Assembly: GCA_963575745.1 (NCBI GenBank)
Contig: CAUYUJ010000679.1
Span: forward strand, 46,688 to 110,687
Length of the DNA: 64,000 bases
Direction: 5' to 3'
DNA from: Prorocentrum cordatum
Taxonomy: Eukaryota; Sar; Dinophyceae; Prorocentrales; Prorocentraceae
Below, one piece after another: positions 14,202-26,984 of the stretch (within the stretch, counting starts at the first letter, position 1; every line of letters begins with the position of its first letter). Below the pieces are notes generated by a model that was not told the DNA's origin, did not search any database, and saw nothing but the letters and a program-made list of their open reading frames with translations. The position numbers were made by a program, and so were the translations under genes.

Positions 14202-14264
<63 letters not shown>

Positions 14265-14286
14265 CTAGTAGTACTAGTAGTAGTAC

Positions 14287-14318
<32 letters not shown>

Positions 14319-14319
14319 C

Positions 14320-14364
<45 letters not shown>

Positions 14365-16185
14365 TAGTGGTAGTCGTAGTAGTGCTGTTGTTGCTGCTGG
14401 TGTTGTTGGTGTTGCAGTTGTTGCCGGTGTAGTCGATGTTGCTGACGTTGTTGCTATTGCGGCTGTGGTTGGTGGTGTTGATGGTACTGCTGTTGCTGCT
14501 ATTGATGTTGTCGGTGTTAATGGTGTTGCTGTCGCTGTTGTTGTTGTCGGTGCTGGTGATGATTGTGTGTTGTTGGTGGTGTTGATGCTGTTGATGTCGA
14601 TGATGCCGTGGGTGTTGTTGGTAGTGTTGTTGTGCTGTGTTGTTGGTGGTGGTGTCGGTGTTGCTTGTGGGGTTGTTATGTTGTGGTTGTCGTCGTTGTC
14701 GTGTGTGTTGTTGTTGGTGCTGTTGCTGGTGTTGTGTCTATTGTTGTGGTCGCTGCTGCTGTTGTGCTGTTGTGCTGCTATTGTTGCGGTTGATGGTGTT
14801 GTGGTTGTTGGCGGTGGTGTTCTGGTTGTTGGTGTTATGTTATTGTTGATGCTGCGACTGCTGGTGCTTTTGTTGTTGGTGTTGTTGTTGTTGTCGATGT
14901 CGTGGTCGTTGTTGTTGTCGTCGTCGATGTTGTTGTTGAACTCTCACTACTGAAAAACAAGTAATGTTGATCCCACCACGTCTGATTGTGTTTGATTGAA
15001 GTGCCCCTCCTGGGGCTCGCACCCTGGTGTTCTTCAGGGCAAGTACTCCTGGTCAAACTTCGCCCCTTGCCGCACTTGCCCCCGGGATATATCGACAACG
15101 GCTCCCGCCTTGTACTTCCTCGGATTTCACAAACAAAAAAAAAGGAATCGCGTCCTCGCTGACCTTTGCAATGTATTCAAGAAATCGCGTTCTCGCCTGT
15201 GACTTCCTCACAATGTATTCAAGCGCCACGCCCTCGTCATTCAGGAATCGCCTCTCGCCTGGGGCCTCCTCATAATTTACTTAGGGATCGCGCTCTCGCC
15301 CGAGACTTGCCGGCGAATAGTGAGAACCCACGCATTCGCGTAACATACATGTTTGTTTCAATTGAAGGGCCTCTCCCGGGGCTCGCTGTGATTTAACTCG
15401 GGAGATCTTCCTGCTCAAACTGTGCCCCTGGCCCCCAATTTACAACAACAGCAACAACAGCAACAACAACGGCTCCCGCCTTGCTCTTTCCTGCAAGTGC
15501 TTGAAGAATCGCGCTCTCGCTAAGGACTTCCTTGCATCGTGTCGAAGAATCGCGCTCTTGCCTGGTACCTACTCGAAATTGATTCAGGCGTCGCGCTTTT
15601 GACACTCAGGAGTCGCGCTGTCGCTTGGGACTTCCTCGCACTTGACTCAGGCTCCGCGCCCTCGACGCTCAGAAATCACACTCTCGTTTTGGATTACCTC
15701 ACGAGTTTGTTTGAATTGGCGCTGTCGCTCAAGGCATCCTCGCGATTCATGCAGGACGCACGCTTCAGTAACCCGCCTGCTCGACCTGGCCGCCTGGGCC
15801 CGCCTGTTGCGGTCTACCCACCCGACCTGCCCGTCTTGTTCTGCTACGTTTTTTCTGTTCCTGGCCCCCTTCATGTTACTCTCTCTCGTGCTTCATCCTC
15901 CTCTCTCCTCCTTGTCCCTTCCATCCGTCCTCCCTTCCCCTGCCTTAGGCGCTACCGACATACACGCTGCAGGTAAAAAGGTATACACCCAACGGGATAC
16001 GGTCGACGACGAACGAGGGTGGGTATCGAAGGTTTGGGATATACGTGTTGCATGGCACGCGAGCAGATAAAAGCGAACATACTTAAACTGACAGTTGTTA
16101 ATGCTGATGTTGACAATGTTGTTTTTGGTGGTGGTGTCGTTGGTGTTGGTGTTGGTGTTGGTGTTGGTGTTGGTGTTGGTGCTGG

Positions 16186-16223
<38 letters not shown>

Positions 16224-19200
16224 CTGTTGTTGTTGTTGTTGTTGTTGTCGTCGTTGTTGTTGTTGTTGTTGTTGTTTGTTGGTGTTGCGGGTGTTGATTG
16301 TTGTTGTTGATGTTGTTGTTCTTTTTACCTAACAGTTTTTGCTGATAGGTTTCTAGTGGTGTCAAAAGAGAGCATCATGACTCCTCAGGGGGGTCTGGGC
16401 GGGTGCCGGGGAGGAGAACCGGGAATCGTTTTTCGCCAACAATCACACACTTCGTGCTCTTCGACCTCCTAGAACTCCATTCCCGGGCCACATTCTGGAG
16501 AACCGGGAACAGAGCCGGGCTCGCTTTTCGCCAACAGTCACACAATTCGTGCTCTTCGACCTCCCAGAACTCCATTCCCGGGCCACATCTTCAATGCCCG
16601 GAGCCAACTGTAGGCCACTTCGTGCTCTTCGATTTCCCAGAACTCCATTCCTGGGCCACATTTTGGATGCCCGGAGCCAACTGTAGGCCACTTCGTGCTC
16701 TTCGACTTCCCAGAACTCCATTCCCGGGCCACATTTTGGATGCCCGGAGCCAACTGTAGGCCACTTCGTGCTCTTCGAGTTCCCAGAACTCCATTCCCGG
16801 GCCACATTTTGAATGCCCGGAGCCAACTGTAGGCCACTTCGTGTTCTTCTAGTTCCCAGAACTCCGTTCCTGGGCCACATTTTGAATGCTGAGGCAGGCT
16901 GATGCTGCGACCGAGGCAGGCTGAGGCTGATGCAGGCTGAGGCTGAGGCCGAGGCTGAAGGCAGACTGAGGCTGAGGCTGAAGCAGACTGAGGCTGAGGC
17001 TGAGGCAGGCTGAGGCTGAGGCTGAGGCAGGCTGATGCTGAGGCAGGCTGAGGCTGAGGCTGAGGCTGATGCAGGCTGAGGCTGAGGCAGGCTGAGGCTG
17101 AGGCCGAGGCTGAAGGCAGACTGAGGCTGAGGCTGAAGCAGGCTGAGGCTGAGGCTGAGGCAGGCTGAGGCTGAGGCAGGCTGAGGCTGAGGCTGAGGCA
17201 GGCTGAGGCTGAGGCTGAGGTTGAGGCTGTGACTGCGACTGCCGTTGCCGCTGCGACTGTCATCGCGAATGCGACTACGACTGCGAGAACAGCAGAATTC
17301 TACAACTGGATTTTCATCTGAATCTTAAGGGGAATGCTTTCAGATATGCTTCTACACATCGCTGTTAGGTTGCCTTGCTGGGATAATTGGTGATGTTGTT
17401 GTTGCTGCTGCTGTTGTTGATGTGCGTGTGTTTGATGTTGTCGTGGTTGCTGTTGTGGGCCAATTGTGCTTCGGGCGCCTCCGAACGCGGCGACCCTCAC
17501 GAAGACGGGGCCCCTCTGGAAGGGCGGGAAGCCATCTGCCAGCTCTGTGGGCCACTTGTGGTTCGGGCGCCCAGGCCCCTCGAAAGCTACCGGCCCTCAC
17601 AGAGGGGCGGTGCCTCTCTGGAGGGGGCTGCAGTCCTCCGGCAGATCTGTGGGCCGGCTGTGCTTCGGGCGCCTCCGAAAAATCGTGACCCTCCCGAGGA
17701 TGCTGCTCCTCTGGGGGGGCGGACCGGTAGGCCAGCCGTGGTCGGGGCGCCCTGGCCTCTGAAAGAATCGCGCCCCTCGTGGGCCAGCTGTGGTTCGGGC
17801 GCCCCGGCCCCTGGAGAGCTGGCGACCCGCACGAGGGCGGTGGCCCTCTGGAGGGGCCGAGGCCCTCTGCTGGCTCTGTAGGCCCGTTGTGCTTCGGGCG
17901 CCCTGGGCCTTCGAATCACGGCGGCCCTCACTGGGATGGTGCCCATTTGGAGGGGCGGAAGCCCTCCGCCAGCTGTGGTTGGGGCGCCCTGGCGTCTCGA
18001 AAACTGGCGGCCCTCACGAGGGCTTAGGGCTCCCAGCTTCGCGCTTCGCGCTCCGCGAAGCGCGAATAACTTCGCGTTCTCGCGCCGCCCCCCCAAAGGG
18101 AGAAAAGGAGGACGAGGAGGGGAGAAGGAAAGAGGACCGCGAAGCGCGAATAACTTCGCGTCCTCGTGTGAGACGTTGAGGGCGGTGGCCCTCTGGAGGG
18201 GCTGAAGCCTTCTGCCAGCTCTGTAGGCCCGTTGTGGGTAGAGCGCCCTGGCCCCGCGGAAAGTGGCGACCCTCACGAGGCTGGTGCCCCCAGTGGAGGG
18301 ACTGAAGCCCTCGGCCGGCTCCGTGGGCCAGCTGTGGTTCGGGCACCCTGGCCTTACGTTGGGCGTGTCCCCCTACAGGGGGATTTTGGGTGTAAAATCA
18401 AAAAATACTCAAAGAGAATAATTACCCCCCAAAGAAGTAAAGACAGTCAACAAAATAGTCTCCAGACTATTGCTTGACAGTTTTTAAATTCCTCCTGTAG
18501 AGGGACACGCCCGACTTCACCCTGGCCCTCGGAAAGTGGCGACCCTCACGAGGAAGCTGCCTCGGGCGCCCTGGCCTCTCCGAAAGTGGCGACTCTCACG
18601 AGGACTGTGCCCCTCTGGAGGGGCTGAGACCTCTGCCGGCGCTGTGGGCCAGTTGTGCTTCGCGTTTTCGCATTTGGGGTCGACGCTGGGGAAATTGTTT
18701 CGTTGCGGTTCCCGCTGCCAATCGTTCACCGGTGGGGACCGTGCTGCCTGCTGTCATCGCCGTGGGTCCAGAACAGTTAAGCATTGTCAGAGCGCCACAA
18801 TGCATGGCGAGGCGAATACACGCCTGGCAGACAGAGGGGATGAGAGGGAGGGAGGGCGAGGGAAGAGAGGGAGGGAGGACGAGGGAAGAGAGGTTCAACA
18901 CCAAACCGAGGACGGACCGACGGGAAACAAATGGCGGGGAAAGAAAGATGGGATGGGAAGGGTACGCGCCCTTACTGCGAGAACCACAAGCGATGACTTG
19001 GGCCCACGGTAAGGGTAACGCTCGGACAGGGGGTGGGGCACATCGTGACGGGGGTGCGATGCGATCCATAGTGCAGTCGAAACGCTGTCAGAAGGACCCC
19101 TAAATAAGAAACGAGGCCACTTTCTCAATCAGTTGAACTTCGACTTCCCACAGAAAACCTCGGGACAAACTAAGACAAACTGTAAAACAATCAAGGAACA

Positions 19201-22200
19201 CTGAGCCCCTCCCCAACGAAAAGGGTTCCTTCTTCAGCGGCCAGACTGTACGCTCGCGAGCACCAGCATGTGGGTGGGGGGTCCAAGCCAACCCGCCTAC
19301 AAAGGATCGTTTCCGATGCCCGGGCTTGCCCAAGTGACGACCGCTCCCAGTCGGCGGCGAGCCCGGGGGAAGTGAGAAGGGGCGGGTCTTCTCAGCAGGC
19401 TCGGACTTCCCCTGGTCTTCTGCAAAGTTTCCTCTTGCCTTCCCCGACGACACAAAAAAAACCTCTCAGAAGGCCAGAGGGCTTCTGAGAAGTCCCGCCG
19501 CCTTTCTCTCAGCGAACGAAGAACGGTATAACATAAACTTTTTCGCTGTCGGGGACACCTGCCCCTGGGCGGCCGTGAAGCTTATACCCCTACGGTGCCA
19601 CCGTGAGGGTATCAACTTCCCAGCCGCCCAGGGGCAGGTGTCCCCGACGGCGAGAAAGTTCATTCTATGCCGTTCCTCGCCCGTTCATTCTCCTTCTCGT
19701 GCCCCCCCCTCGCTCGCCGCCGAACAAGCCGGAGCCTAAACCAAAATGGTCTCCTGCGTCCTCGTAGAGCGTGCCGGAGCCCTCGGTCTGCGCGCCGTCG
19801 CCCCCCAGCCAGACGACCCAGACGAGGGGGTCTGCCGTCGCCGCCCGAGAGGAGGCGGCGGTCCGCGTGGGCATCACGGTGCCCGCCCGCACGAAGACGG
19901 GGAGGTCTGCCAGGCCGAAGCACAGGGTCCGCACCGACGCTCCGCGGAAGGCGGCCCGGCCGTCCCAGCTGAGCCACGGGGCGGGTGACGGGGGCAGCCA
20001 TATGTCCTTCGCGGCCGTCCCGTTCGGCTTCGTGACAGCTGACACGATCGGCGCGACCAGGGTGTCCGGGCCGAACATGTACTGGCCTTTGAACCTGTAT
20101 GCCTCCTCTGCCTCCGGGAAGGCGTAGTACATTGGCCTGACGACCGAGATCGCAGAGCGGTGAGCTATCCACGCCAGCGTGTAGATGTGTGGCACCATCG
20201 CATTTCGAAGTATCACCAATTCCCTCATTAAAGGGTACGTTGAGAACTCCCACAGGTAACGATCCGCTTCTGGCTGACCATGCGTCCTGAAGATGGGACT
20301 GAACGTGCCAAACTGGACCCAGCGAAGAAACAATTCTGCAGCACCCTCAGCTTTTGGGTCATTGTCGCCTTTGTCGTCGGTGCCGTTGTGGAAGCCACCA
20401 ATGTCGTGACTCCACCAGCCAAACAAAACATTGGATGACGTCGGAGTGAGTTCAACCTCTGCAGCAAGGGTGCTGAAATTTTGAAATACATCGCCTGAGA
20501 ATCCAATTCCCTGGCGCTGCGAGCCTAAGCCACCATAGCGAGAGAGGAGCACGGACCGCTTACCTTTCAAACGCTGGTCCGCCACCGTGCGGCCAGTCAC
20601 GGCGCCAGTCCTCAGGTCTCTTTGAGTTCTCTGTAAGGAATGTCGTAAGTGCTCTTTCAGGGACACGGTCTCCAGGCGCCCTTGTATGAAGGGGCCCCAG
20701 GACACACACATAAATACACACAGATAAAAATATTCCGCATATTTTCCCATATTTTCTGGGTTGTTGTCTTCCCCCCCAATTTCAATATTTTCCTATATTT
20801 TCTGGGGAGTCTACGATTAATTGTGTCTGTGTTTTTTCCCCTCCTGATTGTAATTCCACGCGTGACGTTTTCAGAGACCTCGGGGCAACGGTTGAAATCC
20901 CACTCTTCCAGCGGGCACAGTGGCCTCGGGGACCGCCCGTGAGACCTATCAGGCGTTCCTTGAGCCGTCTTGGAGGCCCTGAGGGCTGGCCCGAAGGGCC
21001 AACACATTACTGGCACAAATGATAGAACCAACCGGTGTAACTACACTATTCTCGGGGATCTTCTGACCCGGTCAATCCAGACCCGGGTCAGCGGGAAACC
21101 AAAAACTGCAATGCAGGAGAAAAAATAATGCAACCCAGGGCTTCGCAAACCCGGGTCAGCCAAGAGGCGCGGCCGCCTCGCGGCCACGAGCGGCTCGCTA
21201 GCCCGGGTCAGCCAGAGGGGGTCTTCGCAGGATCCTGCAGGATCCGGGGCCCTGGCTGATCCCCGTCTGCACTGACCCCCGTCTCTTGAGCCCCGATATT
21301 CACACGATTTAGGCTTCCTGGTCTTAGCGGCAGGACGGCACAAGATGCACCCAAGATCACCCTAACACGGCCCCAAGTGTACACAAGAGGGCCCAAGATC
21401 CACCAAAGACCTCCAAGAGGACTCCCAGAAGAGCCCGAAGAGGCCGAACTCGCTGATGTTCGTAGGTGCTCGACAGATGCCTGCGGTCGCGCCGTTCCAG
21501 ACTTCAACGGACCAAGACGGCCCAAGAGGTCCCCCATCTGGGTCCCAAGACGGCTGAAAAATCCTCCGAGGGGTTCCCAAGACGTCCCAAGGAACCTCCG
21601 AGACGGTCCCAAGGAGGGCCCCAAGCTGGCCCAAGAGACAGCCAAGACGGCTCTGAGGCGCCCTAGGAGACCCCCAAGATGGCCCCGAGGAGGCCCAAAA
21701 AGGCCCCAGGAGGCGTCCTCCTTCTTCTTCTCCGTGTTCTCCTTCTCTCTCCTCTCCTCCCCTCTCCATCCTCCTTCCGCTCTCCCCCTGAACCTCACAG
21801 GTGTTTGGCAAACAGCGGCAGGAAGAGCACATAGTCCAATAGTTTGGCCAAATTGTGGCACAACATTTGGTCAAATGATGCAGGAGTCGGTGGTTGTTCG
21901 CCGTAAGGGTCTTCGATACAGATCGAACACGTAATCTGCCCAAAACATTGTCGATCCAGCCTGTCCGTCCCACCCTGTGACGTTCGTAGCACAGCCTGGG
22001 AAATCGTTCCACCAGTAATCTACAGAACGAAGGGTTGGTGAATCAAGCACGACTCTGAAAAAAGCCTCTACCCATGTCCTATTATCTAAAGCACATGCGA
22101 TTGTCTCGCGACTCTTCACAAATTCTGGCGACTTCCCCAAAGCAAATGCGAGATCTTCATAATGCTCTTCGCACGGGCTGATGCCAACCTGCATGTGATT

Positions 22201-25200
22201 GCTCAGGACCACTTTCAAACCTTTCGCGTGCATTTCGTCAAGGAAGGCAGGCATGTCTGGAAATAGCGTCGCGTTTGGTGTGAAGCCACCCCAATTGTTA
22301 CACATGTGTTGCATCGTAGCGTTGTACCGGTCGTAATGCCACGGAACATCGAGCACCGCCATGTTCAGTGGCAAACCTCTTGACTCGTAACCCTCAACGA
22401 CGTTCTTCAAGTAGTCGCCCGCGGAGAACACCGTGTAGTGAGAGAACCAGACGCCGAGAGCTGCCATTGGAGTTGGAGGAGGCTGGGGGAAGATTCGGCA
22501 ATCAATGCCCCTCTTGAGAAGCGGCCCAGAGGGGACACGGAACGAAAATTGTAGACAGTCACAGTGGTATACTTCCCCAGGAGAGCACAACATCGAATCG
22601 ACAAATCGGATCGGCGATCGAAAAAATCGGATCGGCTGAAAGCGGGCAGCTAGATTGGGAGAAATCGAATCGGCGGAACTCGGCAAACTATTGAGACCTC
22701 CAGTGAAACTGGAAACCAAATCAGAATCAGAAGCCGAGCAGGAATCGGAACCGGAACCGATCGAGGTCGAATCGAGTCGAGCTGGAGGAGTCGAAGTGAG
22801 CCCCGTGAGGCCCCGTCTCTAACAAGGACGAAAATGATGCCACGCCAAGGTTGGCTCAGGATACGCTGCATGACTGCCTGGAGCATCTGGCGGCGCAGCC
22901 TGTGCGGAACAGTCGGAGCATGGGGAAATCCTGGAAGCCTTGAGAATCCTGGGGGGGCCGCGCCCCGAGGGGCCCGCCGCCCGCCGCGCAGGGCGCGCGC
23001 GGCGCGCCTCGCGGCGCGGAGCCTCGGGGGCGGGCGCGTGCCGTCGTGCGGTCGGCCTCGGTGTGGGCTCCCCGGGCCACGCTCGGGGCCAGGGGAGGAG
23101 GAGGGGGAGGAGGAGCGAGGAGGAGGAGGAGGAGTGGGAGCGAGGAGGAGGAGGAGGAGGAGGAGGAGGAGGAGGAGGAGCGAGGAGGAGAGAGAGGAGG
23201 AAGGAGGAGGAGGAGGAGGAGAAGGGGAGGAGGTCATGAATTCTGACTGGCCTCGGGTGTTGGCAGAAACGGGGTCTGGTGGGACCTGGTCTAGGGATGT
23301 GTGCCGGGGGACGCCCCTCCGCCCCGTTTCACCGACTGGAGCTGCCGTGACCCGAAAACTCCTCCTCCTCCTCCTCCTTCTCCTCTCGCTCCTCGCTCCT
23401 CGCTCCTCGCTCCTCGCTCCTCATCCTCCTCCTCCTCCTCCTCCTCCTCCTCCTCCTCCTCCTCCTCCTCCTCGCTCCTCGCTCCTCCTCCTCCTCCTCC
23501 ACCGTGGCAGACATGGTTCAATGATTCTGGCCCATTTAGGAGCTCCTGGGGGCCCTACACCACTGACCGGGTCCCCTTGCCTGGTGTCCTCCGGAAAAAC
23601 AAAAAAAAAAAACACCAGTTACGGAAGACATGGTTCAGTGATGCTGGCACATTTTTAGGGGCGCCAGGGCCCTGCCACCAAACGGGCCCCCTTACCTGGG
23701 TTCCTGGCTATACCCGAGAACCCGTCGCCAAATCCAGGGAGATCGGGGGAGGTGCCCTCCCCAGAAGGCGGCCGGTGCCGCCTCGCTCGGCGGTGGGAAT
23801 CCGCGACTCGAAACGGGACCCGTCGCGCATCCACGCCCCCCTGAATCCATGTTGCGCGACTCCTCCAGAAGCAGGAGGGCCCCCCGGCGGGCCGAGGGGG
23901 GCCCGAGAGGCCCCCCAAAGGCGGTCCAAGCTGGCGCCAGGCCGCCCAGAGGTCGCTCCGAGGCGCCCGAAGTGGGCCACAGACGGCCCAGGAGGCCCCC
24001 CGAAGGTGTTCCAAGAAGGCCCCAGGAGTCCCCCGAAGAGGGCCCCCCGAACCCGTGTTTGCCATCGCCCGAGGAGCCCGTGATTAAAACAAGGCTAGGA
24101 TCGGGATATATCGCTCCAGAGCGTTCTGGAGCGCTCTCAGAGCGTTCCGGAACGCTCTGGAGCGGCCGCGGCGCCCAATACAGCCTCCAAACCCGCCGAT
24201 TCTCAGAGATTTCGAGTTTTATCCCGATCCGATTCTGTCCCGATCTTCGCGTCGTTTTAGATCCAGGCAGGCGCAGGGTTTCCGTCAAGGCGCGCGGCAT
24301 GTCGAGCCGCGGCGGGGCCGGACCCAGGGCGGCCCGTGCTTCCCTGTCGGGGCGGCTTCCTGACACCTCGGCCAGCAATGGCGGCCAGACGCTGCGAAGA
24401 CGTCTCGGGGCTCAGTCTCTGGCTCGCGCAGGATCTCAGAGAAGCCCGAGGGTCTTCTCTGAGATGCCCCACGTCCGCCCCCCGCCCGCTCCAGCATGGG
24501 CGGCAGGGCGGGGGGGCCGCTCACGGCGGCCCAGGCCGCCAGGCCCAGCGCGAAGTCGAGGCCGGGGCCGAGGAAGTAGAGGTCCTCTGCCAGGGGCCGG
24601 CCGCGCGCGCATCGCGAGGATGCTCGGGAGCTGCCCACCTCCTCCTCCTCCTCTTCTCCTCCTCCTCCTCCTCTTCTTCGTCGTCTTATTAATATTAGTA
24701 TTACTATTAGTATGACCATTACTAGAATAATGGTTATTAGTATTCTGATAATGCTCCTCCTCCTCCTCCTCCTCCTCCTCCTCCTCCTCCTCCTCCTCCT
24801 ACCCTCCCCCCAACAACAAGTAGAGGTCCTCTGCCAGGGGCCGGTTCTGCGCGCGCGTCGCCGCGCCGTCCAGCCAGGGAAGGCGGCCGGGCTCGTTTGG
24901 CGCGAAGCGGGTGGCGTTCGTGTCGTTGACCAGCGCCCACCCGCTGCGAGACAAGAGGCCTCCCGACTGGTTTGCACTCGTCCTCCTCCTCCTCCCCCTC
25001 CTCCTCCTCCTCCTCCTCCTCCTCCTCCTCCTACTCTTCGTCCTCCTCCTCCTCTTCCCTCCTCCCTCCTCCCCTCCAGGGCAAGGCTGGACCTAATGTA
25101 CGTTTTCTTTTCACGGGCGAAGAGCGGTGTAAATTATGTTTTGTTCGCTGTGGGGAGCGCCTGTCCCATGGCGGCTGGACAATCTATGCCCTTACGGTGG

Positions 25201-26951
25201 CACCGTAAAGGTAGAAACTTTCCAGCCGCCCAGGGGCAGGCGTCCCCGACGGCGGAAACATGTATTTTATACCGTTATTCGCCCGCTTATTCTTGTTCGC
25301 CGTTTCGACATTGGGCGGAAAGGGGGGGGTATGGCTACGGACCTCTGCTTAGTGCGACTGCTTGCAACAGTATCCTGTGGGGGAGAAGCTCCACCTGCTT
25401 GAAGCAGGCGCCAAAAAACAGCCAAGAACCACTCGGTGCGAGGGCCCGCGCCGATCGACAAAACAATGAATAAGAAAACGATCGCATGGCCAAGGCAGGG
25501 CTGGACCTACCTAGACGCTGTCTGTCGTCATGTTTTCGTTTCGTTGTTCGTTTTGCTCTGCCCGTTGTCCTGCACCTTCCTGCCACAACGAAAAACAGAA
25601 CCGGCCGACGTCCAGCAACGCAGCGTTGAGGTCCAGCCCTGGGCCAGGGAGAAGGCGGTGCGGGGACGGGAGCACGCAAGACCAGGGGCGAGAGGGGGAA
25701 GGGGCGGCGACGACGAGATCGGCTCTGGATGCTGGCGGCCCTCGTTCCTGCAGCCCGTGTGGGACGCTGGCCAATCTTGGAAATCCTGGAGTTTACCACT
25801 TTCATGGGAATCTGGGGACCTGGGGGCACGGCCCCGCCCTGCCCCCCTCCGTCCGAGGGGCCGCCCCGACCCCCACGCGACCAGATGCCCCCGTGCTCTT
25901 GCAGCCCGCCCGGCCTTGGCCGAGGAGCCTGGGATACTTCGCGGCACAGTCTTCGGGGGTCGAGTACAGGCGAACAAGCAGTGGCGTATACAGAAACTCG
26001 GAGGCCCGCGCGGACTTCGTGGATCGGCGCTGGACCCCCTGCCTGGCGCGCGGAGCGCGCCGATAGCGGCACTGGCGCCGCTCCGCGCGCCTCCGCTCCG
26101 CGTAGCGCGCCAGGGTTAGGTCGAGCAGGTCCCCCTACGAGCGGATTTTGGACGAAATATTCAATTTAGTCACAGCATCCTCAAAAATGGTCGAACAATA
26201 ATTTCCAAAAATCGTTCCCAGACTTTGTTATACTATGACTAAGTATTCCTCCTGTAGAGGGACACCCTCGACCTAACGCCAGGGAGGAGGTCCAGCGCCG
26301 CTCCAAAAAACCTGCGCGGACCTGAGATATTATCTGATTATGCCATTGTTTGTTCCCCTAGAGTAGCAGTCCCACCCGCCGGAGAAGGACGGCCCCCTGT
26401 CGAACGTGCCGTTCAGATTCTGCGTGGACGTTTTTCCCCTCGGGCCGCAGGCGACCCGGGGAGGGGAGGAGGAGGGCGAGGAGGGAAGGAGGAGGAGGAG
26501 GAGGAGAAGGAGGAGAAAGAGGAGAAGGGGGAGGAGGAAGAACAGGAGGAGAAGGAGGAGGAGGAGGACGAGGAGGAGGAGGAGGAGGAGGAAGAGGAAA
26601 AGGAGGAGGTAAAGGTGGGAGGGGGATGGGGGAGGAAAAGGTGGCAGGAGAGGTAAGAGAAGGAGAGGCAGGAGGAGTAGGAAGCAGAGGATCGCAGCAG
26701 GATGAGGAGGGAGGAGGATGGAGGGGGAGGAGGAGCAGGGAGGATCGAGGATTTATGGAGAAGGAAATGGAGGAGGAGGAGGAGGAGGAGGAGGGCAGCA
26801 GCAGCAGGAGGAGGAGGAGGAGGAGGAGATGGAGGCGAAGGAGGAGGAGGAGCAGGGGCGGAGAAGGAGGGGATCATGAGGAGAGGAAGGTGGAGAGGAG
26901 TAACGAGGATGACGAGGAACAGGGAGGAGGCACAGGAGGAGGGGGGGGGGG

Positions 26952-26984
<33 letters not shown>

